Positions 24,284 through 37,176 of a stretch of 64,000 nucleotides of DNA are shown piece by piece; position 1 is the stretch's first letter, and each line of letters starts with the position of its first letter. Position numbers and translations under genes: made by a program. A model generated the notes under the pieces. The model worked only from the letters and a program-made list of their open reading frames with translations, was not told the DNA's origin and did no database searches. This DNA is from Begonia masoniana (taxonomy: Eukaryota; Streptophyta; Magnoliopsida; Cucurbitales; Begoniaceae): assembly GCA_022432975.1 (NCBI GenBank), contig CM039505.1:25489825-25553824 (forward strand), in the 5' to 3' direction.

Positions 24284-25614
24284 TGTAGGATCGAGATTGT
24301 CTAAGAGAGGGGTGAATTAGACTTTTAATTCCTTTTTAAAAACTAACAACAAACAATTAAACTCTAAATGTAAAAGAGAGAGTAAGAGAATTTTGACACC
24401 AGAGTTTTTACGTGGTTCGGCCAAACACTGCCTACGTCCACGCTTCAAGATTTTTCCCTTGAAGATCCTTTCCTTTTCTTCAGAGAATAAAGAGATCGCA
24501 CTTCACGGGCGTCGATCTACAGCCTTTACAAACAAGGATTTGTTTTTCACGGGCGACAATCCACTACTTTTTACAAAATAGTAAATTTGTAGCTTTTCAG
24601 TACAGACTACTCTACCTCAATGATTAAATCTCAAGTTAAGGATTCGAGAGGAGTAGATGAAAATACAGAGTATGAGAAATTCGGCTCATTAGGGCTCAAA
24701 TATGATTTTTGCAAAAGTTTTTTCTTCGAACTTTCTTCTCGTCTTTTATACTCTGTCTGCAATCGGCTCTTAGACTTTAATGCTCCTTATCTGAATATGG
24801 AAGTTTTATTACCACTGGAGCAGCATCCATACAAAGTAGCTAGCAGTTGCTCTCTGGGGTTGCTATTTACTCATCGCCATTAATGCTCTAGAGTTTAAGT
24901 TCTGGAACGAGGTCTCTGTTGCTTCGCGGTATATTTAAATTTGGCGGAAGATACTGTACACCGGATGATGTTGCCTTTGAAATACTTGAACCGCCATCGG
25001 ATGATGCAACTTATAAATTTGAACCGCCTTCGGTAGATGTAGCTTTATGAATCTTGAACCGGCATCGGTATATGTTACTTTAAGAAGCTGAACCGCCATC
25101 GGAATATGCGACTTAAAGAGGTGAACCGCTATTGGTAGAAGACTTCAGAAATTGGTCGTCTAGCTATCGGCAGAGTTATTCTTTGGAAGACTTTGAGACG
25201 CCGACGGTATCTGTAGCTTTTTGTCGTTTAGTAATCGGTGTAAGCAATCGGATGATTTTCTCTTTGAACGACTCTGCTTTTGTCGTTTAGCGATCGGTGT
25301 GAGCAATCGGATGATTTTCTCTTTAAACGACTCCGCTTTTGTCGTTTAGCGATCGGTGTAAGTCTACTTTAAAAATCACTGGCAGATGAAGAATTTTGTC
25401 TCTCAGTTTTCAGCCTTGTTTTACTATTCAGCCCTGTACACTTAACCATAGTTGTTAGACTACTAAAATACCCTTTTCAAGGGTATTTCCAACCGATTAA
25501 TTTCATATGCATAACTCATTATTCTCATATATTAAACATAATCAAATTGTATTCCTGAACATAAAAATACATCATCAAAAACATATTTAGACTTAAACAC
25601 TCAATAAGTCAACA
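24284..25614 (-). repeat. 3' LTR of Sirevirus-like element
   Basis: In element sense it begins TGTTGACTTATTG and ends GATCCTACA, next to the GAAAG duplication. The middle (about 24950-25390) carries short irregular repeats: CGCCATCGGATGATG blocks and three TTTTGTCGTTTAGYRATCGG units. These use the same core as the Gypsy LTR minisatellites but in antisense orientation relative to the element. The ORFs at 24393-24581 and 24620-24883 are not supported as genes. Confidence 0.93.
24950..25390 (+). repeat. ATCGGATGATG / GTCGTTTAGCGATCGG repeat block in Copia LTR
   Basis: Imperfect repeats of roughly 37-60 bp: CCGCCATCGGATGATG-type units up to about 25130, then three units of TTTTGTCGTTTAG + RATCGGTGTRAGCAATCGG between 25218 and 25365. 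The partner LTR has the same block at about 33825-34260. This Copia block shares its core with Gypsy minisatellites elsewhere in the window. Confidence 0.85.
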
Positions 25615-26515
25615 ATCTCCCCCTTTTTGATGATAATAACCTATAAATTTGATTAAGTAAAACTCTCCCCCATAATTCTAGCTCCCCCACAGCATATGCA
25701 TCATAAACAATGTATTCAAACCAATTACAAACATTGTTCATAAATAGATTTCATTCATTCATTCCAGTACTGTCATATAAAGTATTTAATTTCACATATA
25801 AGTATACATCAAATACTTTCTCCCCCATTGACATTATAAAAAAAATGAGCAGAGAGATATAAGAAGCAATACATTCAACACAATTCAGAGAAAGATTGTC
25901 AAATACACAACATTAGAATGTCAATAAAAAAACATCTATTTAAAGAAATCTAAAAAATGCTGCCAAAAAGCATGGAGAAGCCAGGAAGGCACTTCAAGGT
26001 TCAGGGGAGAAATAAGCATCCACGAGTGCTTGAAGTGAAGCAAGATCGAGAGGAAGTGGGGCTTGATAAACCACCAGGTCCAGACATGGAGGAGGAGGTG
26101 GAAATGCTTCTTGAGAGACTACCAATTTCATACTGGTAGGAGGCTCTAGTAGAGGAGCAGAGGATGGTTGCTCGATAGGTGGTCCAGCAGAAGAGGCATC
26201 CATGGGACTGTCTGGAACAGATGAAGGCTCACGAACAGGAGGAGCAATAGTAGGAGGGAATAGCAGTTCTGCCTCCTGAAGATCCATAGGCATGAGGTGA
26301 GCAACTTCACCAACCTCAGGTCTCATGATGGGAGGGAGGAGGTCTTCAAAGCAATCCTCTGGGAAACACAGAGGGCTATGTGGTGCTGGCCGAAGAGCTT
26401 CAACATCAGACTGGAGAGACCGAAGATCCCTTGTGAAAATGTCCTTATATCGATCTAATTTATGAGCCAGCTGATCTTGGACAGAATCAATATCCCTACT
26501 CCAGTCCAGTTTTGT

Positions 26516-28030
26516 CTATTTGAGCTTTGCATCGAGAGACACATCAAGATCCGTGCTCAGGGCCGATTTTATCAGGTTGAGCTTTTCATCGATAGATGCA
26601 TCAAGCTGGGTCTTAAGAGAACTGAGAGTTGTCCCTAGGCTCTCAATGCAGGACTTCAAATCAATGTATTGATCCTCATTCATTGAAAATCTCCTCTGAT
26701 AAGTTCGTGGAGTGGCAGGAGCATTGGACGGGAGTGGGGAGGAGACTTGTACTTGAAGAGTTGTTTGGACTGGAGGAACATGTGGACTTGGAGGAACATT
26801 TGGACTTGGAGGAGTAGTGTGGAGGACTGGAGGAATAGGAGCTGGAGCAAGCAAAGAAGGTAATACAAGAGAAGGTGGAGGAGAAAGAGTACTTTCTGGA
26901 AATGGAGGAGGCACATTGGATGGAGCTGAGAGTGCCTCAGAAGAAAGTGCTTGAGAGGAGAGGGCAGGGAGTCTGGGAACTTGAGGAGGAGATTGGAAGC
27001 GAGACACCTGAGAGGTGAAAGGTGAATTATCAAAGGCAGGAATCTCAGAGTCATCCCCTCCTTCTTGAACAGACTCCTCAGGCAGGATAAGCTTCCGTTT
27101 CCCAAGCCTGACAGTCACTGCCTTAGAAGCCTTCCTCTTAGTTGCATCCAAAACAAAATCCCCTTTCCTAGTCTTTATGATCCCCATACGATTCAGAGTG
27201 GTGATAGAGTAATAACTGGAAGGTTGCAATCGAAAGGGATCATCTTCCTCAGGAAATTCTACTTCAAATTGCTCAAAGAGTCGCATGAGTAGGAGATTAT
27301 AAGGAAGGGAAGAAGCCCTGGAGGAGACACTCTGTACCATCCTCCGTAAAACAATGAAGCCCATATAAAAGGGGTCTTTTGATAAAGGGCAAACAGAACA
27401 AACAAATCCATACCACTTACTTCATCGTGGTGACCACCCTTAGGAATGATATTGTACCCGATCATCTGGTGTAAAAGCCGAGCCCTGATGTTGAGATGCT
27501 TACTCTTTAAGATATCAGGGATGACAGTCGGGTCCAAAGCAATAGCCTTCAAAAATTGATGGCCCGCAGGAGAGTTAAGAAAAGGGAGCTCAAGTCCTGA
27601 CCCATAAAATTTGGGAAGACTATCTAGGTGTGGACTCCCCAGAAGGGCATTGATGGTTTAGGAGGTAATAACTATGTGTTTTCCATACACAGCTTGAAAA
27701 GGTAGAGATATCCGAGGAAAAACTAAGGTTTGCATAAAACATTTTGATCGCCTCAGGATAATAGAAAGATTCGACGTCAAATAATTCCAGTAATCCAAGA
27801 TCTGTCAAAGGTTCGACAATATCTAATCCAACTAAATCATCAGGGATAATATCTCTACTGGGAATCAAGGATTTATGTTTGAAATCATCATGATACCTGG
27901 CTTCAGCAGCCTGATCGTGAAAATATAACGATGGCCAATGGATTGCACGAGGAAGCTCTCATGACTGACGGACTGAAATTTTAGCCTTCTTCTTGGCCGG
28001 TTTCGGAACAGGACGGGATGATGAAGCCAT
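26516..28030 (-). pseudogene. Post-pol (env-like) ORF of Sirevirus-like element, broken
   Basis: An ATG at 28030 opens MASSSRPVPKPAKKKAK, then a stop near 27961. The frame resumes with SRDIIPDDLVGLDI... (27620-27868), a GVGYNIIPKGGH-like stretch (about 27420-27480), and a 282-codon open part (26516-27364). That part has KRKASKAVTVRLGKRKL, a long proline/serine-rich linker and a C-terminal predicted coiled coil (SLGTTLSSLKTQLDASIDEKL). The N-terminal part resembles the putative plant transposon protein domain often found in ORFs placed after pol in Sireviruses; this is recalled family knowledge, not a search. No clear signal peptide or fusion motif is visible, so env-like describes position only. 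Confidence 0.7.
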
Positions 28031-28361
28031 TTGATCGACAAGAGAGTGAAACTTGAGAGAGGAGAAATTTAGGAAGTGAAGAGATGACTGGTAGGGCAGA
28101 GGCTTTTGGAAGGGCGCGAAAGATGAAGCGTCTCAGACAAACAAGTTTTAAATGCTTGAGGGTTTCGCCCGATAAGAATATATATTTGAAAATTGGATAT
28201 CGTTCGATGGATGACATGTGTCGGCAGATTGAAGAATATATGTTCCGATGCCTATCGGTAGATATACATCATCTGATGCCTAATAGAAGACATACATCTT
28301 CCGATGCCTTCAGAGACCAAACTTCTCTATCACTAAAAAATTTACCAATAGAAGAAGAATC

Positions 28362-31300
28362 TTAGATTTTCTCAACCCGAATGAGACCTAGCCTTATTCT
28401 AATATTATTGAAGGTCTTTTCATCCAAAGGCTTGGTAAAAATGTCAGCTAATTGATCAACAGAATTAACAAATTCTAAGGAAATATCACCTTTTTAAACA
28501 TGATCTCTTATAAAGTGATATCTGACCTCTATATGCTTAGTTCTAGAATGTTGGATCGGATTTTTGGAAATATTAATGGCACTGGTGTTGTCACACCGAA
28601 TAGGAATCGTATCATAGAAAAGATTATAATCTTCTAGAGTTTGCTTCATCCATAACATTTGTACACAACAACTGCCAGCAGTAATATATTCACTCTCAGC
28701 AGTTGATAATGCAACAGAATTCTGTTTCTTAGAGTACCAAGACACTAGAGATTCTCCTAAGAACTGACAAGTGCCACTGGTGCTTTTCCTATCAACTAGA
28801 CTACCAGCATAATCAGAATCATAGTATCTAACTAGATCAAAAGAGGTGCCCTTCGGATACCATAATCCTAAGTCATAAGTCCCACTCAAATATTTGAAAA
28901 TTCTTTTGACCGCAGATAAATGAGACTCCTTAGGGGCATCTTGGAATCTAGCACATAGACATACACTAAAGAGAATATCTGACCTACTACTTGCAGTCAG
29001 ATATAACAATGAACCAATCATACCACGATATTTTTTAATATCCACACTTATTCCATTTTCATCTTTGTCCAATTTGGTTGTGGTACTCATTGGAGTTCTA
29101 GAGAATTTAACAGATTATAAACCAAATTTCTTTAGGAGCTCCTTAATGTATTTTTCTTGGCAGAAGAAAATGTCATCAGGAGATTGACTGATCTGAATCC
29201 TAAGAAGAATTTTAACTCCCCCATCATACTCATCTCAAATTCACTTTGCATGAGGGAGGAAAATTCATTACACATAGTGACATTAGTTGATCCAAAAATA
29301 ATGTCATCGACATAGATTTGAACTAACAGAATAACCTCATCCTTTTGCATGGTAAATAGAGTTGAATCGGTGTTACCCTTTTTGAAATTCCTTTCCTCAA
29401 GGAAATTCTTCAATCTATCATACCAAGCTCTAGGAGCCTGCTTAAGACCATAAAGAGCTTTCCTTAGTTTGTATACATGGTCGGGTTTATCAAAGGCTTC
29501 AAAACCTAAAGGTTGCTCAACATAAACTTCTTCTGTGATGAAACCATTTAAGAATGCACTCTTTACATCCATTTGAAAGAGTGTGAAGTTCTTGTAGCAA
29601 GCAAAAGCTAAGAGCATTCTAATTGACTCTAATCTAGCTACAAGGGCAAAAGATTCCTCAAAGTCAATACCTTCTTCTTGAGAGTATCCCTTAGCAACTA
29701 GTCTAGCTTTATTCCTTACAACAATCCCATTTTCATGCAATTTATTCTTTTAAACCCATTTAGTTCCAATAATGGGATGATCCTTAGGCCGTGGAACAAG
29801 TTATCATACCTTGCTCCTTTCAAATTGATTTAGTTCCTCTTGCATAGCCAAAATCCAATTATCATCATTATTCTCGGCCTTTTCAAACTTCTTCGGCTCT
29901 ACTTGAGAAATGAATGTCACATTGGCACAGAGATTTCTAAGAGAAGATCTAGTCTTTACACCTAAGGAAGGATCACCTAAAACTTCATCCAAATGATGAT
30001 CTTTGACATATTTCCAATCCCTAGGAAGAGCAGAAATTTCATCCTTGACAGGAACAATATCTAGAGAACTTGAGGAAGGATCTAAGGATTTATCACCTTG
30101 ATGGTGATCAGTAGGCTTGTCTAAAGAAAGAGAATCCAGATGTTTTTCTAAAGAGTTATTCTCATCCACATTGATTGTGAGTTGAGGAGATTCATCAAAA
30201 TTGACATGAACAGATTCCTCCACAACCAGAGTTCTTCTATTGAACACCCTATATGCTTTACTGGAAAGAGAATAACCCAAAAAAATTCCAAGATCGGATT
30301 TGGAATCAAATTTTCCTAAGTTATCCTTAGTGTTCAGAATGAAGCACTTACAACCAAAGGCTCTAAAATATTTGACAGAAGGGGTTTTGCCATTCCAAAG
30401 CTCATAGGGAGTTTTCTCAAGAATAGGTCTTATAGAGACCCGATTCAGCACATAACAAGCTGTTGAAACAGCTTCAGCCAAGAAATATTTTGGAAGGAAA
30501 TTTTCATTAAACATAGTTCGGGCTAGCTCTTGAAGAGACCTATTCTTCCTCTCAACAACGCCATTTTGCTGAGGGGTTCTAGGGGAGGAAAAGTTGTGCT
30601 CAATTCCAAATTTGAGACACAAGAGTTCAAATCTCTCATTTTCAAATTCTCCACCATGATCACTACGAATAGCAACAATGGTGAGTTCCTTTTCATTTTG
30701 AACTCTTTTCCTAAAACTAGAGAAGGTATCAAAGGTCTCATCCTTTGACTTCAGAAAGAACACCCAAGTAAATCTAGAGAAGTCGTCAACAATGACAAAG
30801 GCATAGAATTTACCTCCTAAGCTGGCTATATTAGCAGGATTGAAGAGGTCCATGTGAAGAAGTTGGAGAGGCTTGGAGGTAGAGATTGCATTCTTCGATG
30901 CAAAGGAGCTTTTGATTTGCTTGCCCATTTGACAAGCTTCACAGACTTTATTCTTCTCAAAGGATATCTTAGGGATCTCTCTAACTAAAATCTCCTTAGT
31001 AATCTTAGCTAAGGTATCCATCCCTACGTGTCCTAATCTCTTATGCCAAATCCAACTATCATTGGAAGAATTAGCAGCAAAGCATTTCTCATCAACATGC
31101 TCAATATCATTCAGATCAATAATATAGACATTTTTTTTCTATAGTCTTTAAACAGTACATTATTATTTGAAATGTCTTTGATCACACAAGCATTTGATTT
31201 AAAAGTGACTTTATAGCCTTTGTCACACAATTGACTTATGCTAAGCAGATTATGTTTTAACCCTTCTACCAACAAAACATTTTCAATGATAGGATTGGAA

Positions 31301-31460
31301 GGATTACCTATATTGCCGATGCCAACAATTTGGCCCTTTTGGTTTCCACCAAAAGTAACGCTTCCTTTTTTTTTGTTGACAACAGCAAACTTGGTTGAGT
31401 CTCCTGTCATATGCCTCGAGCATCCATTGTCGAGATACCATTGATTTTTTCCAAGAGAAC
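28362..31460 (-). pseudogene. Sirevirus-like Copia pol (protease, integrase, RT, RNase H), broken
   Basis: Protease: WYLDNGCSRHMTGD (about 31400-31445); the catalytic triplet reads DNG where DSG is usual. Integrase: HKRLGH with CEAC (HHCC zinc site), HMDLF, RSDHGGEFEN and the glutamate in GVVERKN form a complete-looking DDE set (29804-31080). [26 protein letters not shown] text and YVDDIIFGS (29132-29740), then a frameshift after FFLGF. RNase H: DYAGSLVDRKSTSG, ALSTAESEYI and HIEVRYHFIRDHV (28494-29090), ending at a stop near 28362. Several stops and shifts separate the blocks. Confidence 0.93.
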
Positions 31461-31482
31461 AGTCAACCTATAAAACAGAAGA

Positions 31483-33060
31483 TCAAGTTGTCTTCATTGG
31501 TATCCAAACCTTTTGGGTCCTAGAGTTAGATCTGGTTCCCTTAGGAACCCATTGTACTTTACTACCAGCTTTCATATTATTTGTTTTTAAAGAGCATACA
31601 AAGGATTTATGTCCTACTTCATTACAAGCATGGCAAACAGTAGATTTAACAAAGAAATTCTTAAAAGCCTTCTTTTTATTAGACTTGTCATAACCTAAAC
31701 CTGCTCTGTCAAAATTTGCTCTCTGACTACCTAATAACATCTTAAATAATTTGGTGCCATTAGTAAATTTCAGAATAATATTATTCAAATCTTTGTTTTT
31801 GCTTTTAAGCTCATCTATCTCCTTGACTTGCAGATTACACTCCTTAGCATGCTTTTCTACTAGACTTGTATTTTCTCTTTTCAACAAATTGTATTTGGCC
31901 TTTAACATGCCAAATTGCTTTACCAAATCATTAAATGCATCAATTAGCTCACCATCATCATTTTGACTCTCACTATCACTTAAGGTACTAGAGGAAGAAG
32001 AACTGACCTTATCTTCATGTGCCATGAAGCACAGGTTGGCAACCTCTTCCTCTTCTGAAGAGGTGTCATCTTCACTGTCATCCCAAGTGACCTTCATAGC
32101 CTTCTTCTTAAACTTCTTGGGATTTTTCTTCGCTTGTGGACAGTCTGCCTTCATGTGACCAGGCTTCCCACACTCGAAACAAGTGATTTCCTTTTCTCTT
32201 TGAAACTTTTCACCCTTTAGAAATCTCCTTCCTTGCATCCTCTTTCTTTGAAGGAACTTGCTGAATCTTCTAGTGATAAGAGCAATGTCCTCGTCATCAT
32301 CTTCTTCTTCTTTCTCAGACACTTCATGTTTGCTTGAGGAGGCTTTTAGAGCAATGTCCTTTTTCTTTGTGACTTCTTTCTCCTTGAGGTCCTCCTTTTC
32401 GTTTGTCCTCATTGTGATCTCATGCGTCATGAGAGATCCAATGAGCTCCTCAAGCTTTAGAACTTTGAGGTCCTTTGCTTCCTGAATTGCAGTCACCTTT
32501 GGCTGCCAACTCCTTGGAAGACATCTTAGAATCTTCCTGACCTGTTCTTCACACGAATATGATTTACCAAGAGCTTTTAGGCCATTGGTTATGTTAGTAA
32601 ATCTTGTAAATATAGAAGAGACAAATTCATCTTTAGGCATTGAAAATAGCTCATACTCGTGTACAAGCATATTCAGTTTGCTCTCTTTCACCTAATTTGT
32701 ACCCTCGTGTGTGACCTCTAATAGGCGCCAAATCTCTTGGGCGCTCTCACACCCTTGTACTCTATTAAATTCATCTCTATTTAGAGCACAGTACAGGGTG
32801 TTTATTGCCTTGGCATTTAAGCTCAAGTTTTTTTTGTCTGTATCATTTAGTTCGTGTGATGCTTTGGGAATCCTAACACCATTCTCTGTTTTAAAAGCTA
32901 TGTATGGACCACTTTCTATATTATTCCATAATTCATAGTCTACAGCTTGAACATATATCCTCATTCTAGACTTCCAATATACATAATCATTACCATCAAA
33001 GAACGGAGGTCTAGTGGTAGACTGACCTTCTACTTGAGTAGTGTTTGTGTTGAATGCCAT
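31483..33060 (-). pseudogene. Sirevirus-like Copia gag with two zinc knuckles, one in-frame stop
   Basis: The ATG at 33060 (MAFNTNTTQVEGQ) opens the gag N-terminal domain (FFDGNDYVYWKSRM). An amber stop at 32692-32694 interrupts it, and the same frame then continues for 402 codons to 31483. This part has the central gag domain (FVSSIFTRFTNITNGL, RCLPRSWQPKVTAI), an acidic/lysine-rich region, and a zinc knuckle CFECGKPGHMKADC. A serine/acidic stretch, a long coiled-coil-like segment and a second C-x2-C-x4-H-x4-C (CHACNEVGHKSFVC) follow. Large gags with coiled coils are usual in Sireviruses. The upstream 23 codons of the open frame (to 33129) are leader. Confidence 0.9.
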
Positions 33061-33140
33061 TTTAGCTATATCAAAGTATATATCTAAGACACAACTATGA
33101 CAATAATTTCTAGATAACAGCTTAGACAATATTTAACCTC

Positions 33141-33152
33141 GCTTTGATACCA
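33141..33152 (-). other. Primer-binding site of Sirevirus-like element
   Basis: On the minus strand TGGTATCAAAGC follows the end of the 5' LTR (33155) by two bases, matching initiator-Met tRNA with one mismatch. Confidence 0.85.
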
Positions 33153-33154
33153 AT

Positions 33155-34484
33155 TGTAGGATTGAGATTGTCTAAGAGGGGGGTGAATTAGACTTTTAAT
33201 TCCTTTTTAAAAACTAACAACAAACAAATAAACTCTAAATGTAAAAGAGAGAGTAAGAGAATTTTGACACCAGAGTTTTTACGTGGTTCGGCCAAACACT
33301 GCCTACGCCCAAGCTTCAAGGTTTCCCCCTTGAAGATCCTTTCCTTCTCCTCAGAGAATAAACAGATCTCACTTCATGGGCGTTGATCTACAGCCTTTAC
33401 AAATCGGATTGTTCTTCACGGACGACAATCCACTGCCTTTTACAAAATAGTAAATTTGTAGCTTTTCAGTACAGACTACTCTCCCTCAAGGATTAAATCT
33501 CAAGTTAAGGATTCGAGAGGAGTAGATGAAAATACAGAGTATGAGAAATTCGGCTCGTTAGGGCTCAGAGATGATTTTCACAAAAGTTATTTCTTCGAGC
33601 TTTCTTCTCGTCTTTTATACTCTGTCTGCAATCGGCTCTTGGACTTTAATGCTCCTTATCCAAATATGGAAGTTTTATTACCGTTGGAGCAGCATCTGTA
33701 CAAAGTAGCTAGCCGTTGCTATCTGGGGTTGCTATTTACTCGTCTCCATTAATGCTCTAGAGTTTAAGTTCTGGAACGAGGTCTCTGTTGCTTTCGCGGT
33801 ATATTTAAATTTGGTGGAAGATACTGTACACCGGATGATGTTGTCTTTGAAATGCTTGAACCGCCATCGGATGATGCAACTTATAAATTTGAACCACCTT
33901 CGGTAGATGTAGCTTTATGAATCTTGAACTGGCATCGGTATATGTTACTTTAAGAAGCTTAACCGCCATCGGAATATGCGACTTAAAGAGCTGAACCGCT
34001 ATCGGTAGAAGACTTCAGAAATTTGTCGTCTAGCTATCGGCAAAGTTATTCTTTGGAAGACTTTGAGACGCCGACGGTATCTGTAGCTTTTTGTCATTTA
34101 GTAATCGGTGTAAGCAATCGAATGATTTTCTCTTTGAACGACTCCGCTTTTGTCGTTTAGTGATCGGTGTGAGCAATCGGATGATTTTCTCTTTGAACGA
34201 CTCCGCTTTTGTCGTTTAGCGATCGGTGTAAGTCTACTTTAAAAATCACCGGCAGATGAAGAACTTTGTCTCTCAGTTTTCAGCCCTGTTTTACTATTCA
34301 GCCCTGTACACTTAACCACAGTTGTTAGACTACTAAAATACCCTTTTCAAGGGCATTTCCAACCGATTAATTTCATATGCATAACTCATTATTCTCATAT
34401 ATTAAACATAATCAAATTGTATTCCTGAACATACAAATACATCATCAAAAATATATTTAGACTTAAACACTCAATAAGTCAACA
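33155..34484 (-). repeat. 5' LTR of Sirevirus-like element
   Basis: 1330 bp, one base shorter than its partner, with scattered single-base differences. It is flanked outside by GAAAG (34485-34489). It carries the same ATCGGATGATG / GTCGTTTAG repeat block (about 33825-34260). Confidence 0.93.
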
Positions 34485-34489
34485 GAAAG

Positions 34490-36073
34490 GCGAACAAGGT
34501 CGCTGATGCTTTGAGCCGAATGCCTACTACAAGTCAGCCTTCCCTTGCAACGTTGTCAGTTACATTGCGGTCTGAGATTAAGAGGTTCGATGTGGAGATA
34601 GTGGCAAAGTTGTCCAAAATGCTCACCAACATTTCTCTCAGGCCGACTATTCTGGATAAGATACGTGAAGCTCAGCAGAATGATATGGAGTGTGAGGAGC
34701 TTCGATTGAGTTTGACATCTAGAGACATATCTGAATTCAACTTGTCAGATGATGGTATTCTGATGTTCAGGCATAGGTGGTACATGCCTAACGATGAGGA
34801 GCTAAAGAAAGAGATTTTGGCCGAAGCGTATTCTTCAGCTTATTCTGTGCATCCAGGAAGCACAAAAATGTACAGAGATTTAAAGCAACACTTCTGGTGG
34901 CCGAACATGAAGAGGGAAGTGGCGAAATATGTTGAAACCTTTTTAGTTTGTTAACAGGTTAAGGCAGAACATCAGAGGCCGGCCGGAACACTACAGCCAC
35001 TCCCAATTCCGGAGTGGAAATGGGAGCAGATCTCCATGGATTTTATTGTGGGGCTCCCGAGGACGACGAAGGGCCATGATGGCATCTGGGTGATCGTGGA
35101 CCGATTTACAAAGTCGGCCCACTTCTTATCTGTGAAGATGACGTCTTCGATGGACCAGCTCGCCGAGCTTTATGTGCAGGAGGTTGTTAGATTGCACGGA
35201 GTACCAGTTTCGATTGTCTCAAATCGAGATTCGAGGTTTACATCGAAGTTCTGGAAGAGTCTGCACAAAGCTATGGGGACTCAGCTTAATTTCAGCACAG
35301 CCTTTCATCCTCAGACTGATGGTCAGACAGAGAGGACAAATCAGATTCTGGAGGATATGCTTAGAGCTTGTGTGTTAAAATTTCAGGGATCGTGGAGTAG
35401 GTATTTGCCACTGATCGAGTTCTCTTACAACAACAGCTTCCAGGGTACCATTGGTATGGCTCCGTATGAATCTTTGTATGGTCGAAAGTGTAGATCTCCG
35501 TTGTATTGAGACGAGGGTGAAGCCAGTATTGTTGGTCCCGAGATCCTACAACAAACGGCAGAGAAGATTGCCATTATCCGACAGCGTATTGAGGTAGCTC
35601 AGAGTTGACAGAAGAGCTATGCTGACACTAGACAGAGGGAACTAGAATTCGAAGAAGGCGAAGAGGTTTATCTGAAGGTTTCTCCGTTTAAAGGTGTTAT
35701 GAGATTCGGAAGGAAGGGCAAGTTAAACCCTCATTATGTGGGGCCCTTTCCTATTTTGAAGAAGATTTAGAAGATGGCGTATAGACTACAGCTTCCGGCT
35801 TCAATGGAAGGCATCCACGACGTATTCCACGTGTCTATGCTTCGGAAGTGTTTGCGTGACTCGTCGCATATTGTGGAGGCAAGAGACATCGAGTTATAGC
35901 CTACCTTGACTTATGTGGAGAAACCTGTACGTATTTTGGAGTCTTCTATCAAGGTTTTGCGCAACAAAGAGATTCCACTAGTTAAAGTCCTATGGCGGAA
36001 CCACGAGGTTGAAGAAGCGACTTGGGAGCGACAACAAAATATGATGGCTAAGTATCCTGAGTTGTTTGTATGA
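34490..36073 (+). pseudogene. Gypsy RNase H end, integrase and chromodomain-like tail
   Basis: This is the continuation of 21967-24278 after the Copia insertion, starting VADALSRM. Integrase zinc region: [11 protein letters not shown] with FLVC then a stop (34952), so the first zinc cysteine is lost. Core: [21 protein letters not shown] (the usual SDRD is SNRD, so the second catalytic aspartate is changed to asparagine) and GQTERTNQ. The tail reads GKLNPHYVGPF, FHVSMLRKC and a chromodomain-like end (VKVLWRNHEVEEATWE) with a stop at 36071. Further stops occur at about 35507, 35606, 35767 and 35897. The Del/Tekay-like assignment rests on this wording. Confidence 0.92.
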
Positions 36074-36894
36074 TCAAATTTTGAGGACAAAATTTAAATA
36101 AGGTGGATGGATTGTAATACCCGACTGTACGGAATATTAATATTATAAATGTAAATGGCATTTTTGTTAATATGTCAAATCAAGTCTATGTAATACCCGG
36201 TTCTATCAAACCGTTTCTCTATTCCTTTTAAACTAATGGCACAATTTATATGGTAATATTAAATGTAGGGTTAGTGGATGACTAGGCAAGGGCATAAGGG
36301 TAATTAAAAATTCAAAGGTGGATAACGTATTTAAGGAAACTATTAATGAAGTAGCCGCCACTGTTTATTTCATTTCCTCTCCATTCTCAGCTCCTCAGCT
36401 TAGCAAAGCGCGATAGGAGACCCCCTTCAACTTCCTCCAGCGATTTCCTCCGAACTTGGTGAGTTTTGCTTCTAATTCTTGTTACATTGTATCTATCGTT
36501 GGTAGGAGGGATGATAAATGAGGTTTTGAGAAGGCGGTAAGCGAGTGGTGGTTTCGGTTTAAGTTGAAATCGGGAATGCATAATGACTAGAGTTCCCAAA
36601 ACAGTTTCCCTTAGATTTCTAGTGGTTTAGAATGAAGATTAGAGGGAATTTAATGTATGCTCTGTCTATGGTTTTAGGTTTGAGTAATACCTGAAGTAGC
36701 TTGCAACCAAGTTTTTCCAGGAGACCAGGTAAGTAAAGTTTGCATGTGCCTTCGGGCCTACATCACAACACAGTAGGATTTGTGTGTGCATGAATGAATG
36801 TTTCTTTTCAGTTGCCATGCATCATATTTTGAAAGAAAACGAAAATGAATTTACATGAAGTAGCATGGTGAGATGTGAACAGATTGTAACAGTA

Positions 36895-37176
36895 TACTTT
36901 TAAGGGAATTAATCCGCCCCTTAATTGAACATACGGAGTCATACCCTGGGAAAATTGATCCACCTCCCATTGTATCAGGGATCAAATCAGCTGTTAAGGG
37001 AATTAATCCGCCCCTTAATTGAATATATGGATTCATACCCTGGGAAAACTGATCCACCTCCCATTGTATCAGGGATCAAATCAGCTGTTAAGGGAATTAA
37101 TCCGCCCCTTAATTGAATATATGGATTCATACCCTGGGAAAACTGATCCACCTCCCATTGTATCAGGGATCATCAG
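36895..37176 (+). repeat. Three 94-bp tandem repeats in predicted LTR intron
   Basis: TAAGGGAATTAATCCGCCCC recurs at 36901, 36995 and 37089, exactly 94 bp apart. Each unit has a TTAAGGG...CCCTTAA inverted repeat. A related module occurs twice, 114 bp apart, at 58449-58680 and once at 50278-50370. Confidence 0.93.

Larger units (their letters stand above)
24284..34484 (-). mobile_element. Sirevirus-like Copia element nested in Gypsy pol
   Basis: 10,201 bp with LTRs of 1331 and 1330 bp (24284-25614, 33155-34484) and perfect GAAAG target duplications (24279-24283, 34485-34489). It reads right to left: primer-binding site TGGTATCAAAGC (33141-33152), gag, protease, integrase, RT, RNase H, a third open region after pol, then the purine tract AAAAAGGGGGAGAT (about 25615-25629). 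The long zinc-finger gag, the integrase wording (GKQIKSSF, LLHMDLF) and an extra ORF between pol and the 3' LTR fit the Sirevirus (SIRE/Maximus) group. It splits the Gypsy reading frame between YHPGK and VADALSR. Stops and frameshifts make it inactive. Confidence 0.95.

Noticed and set aside
30530..30748. Plus-strand frames inside the Sirevirus-like pol
   Set aside because: They are shadows of the integrase frame on the minus strand.
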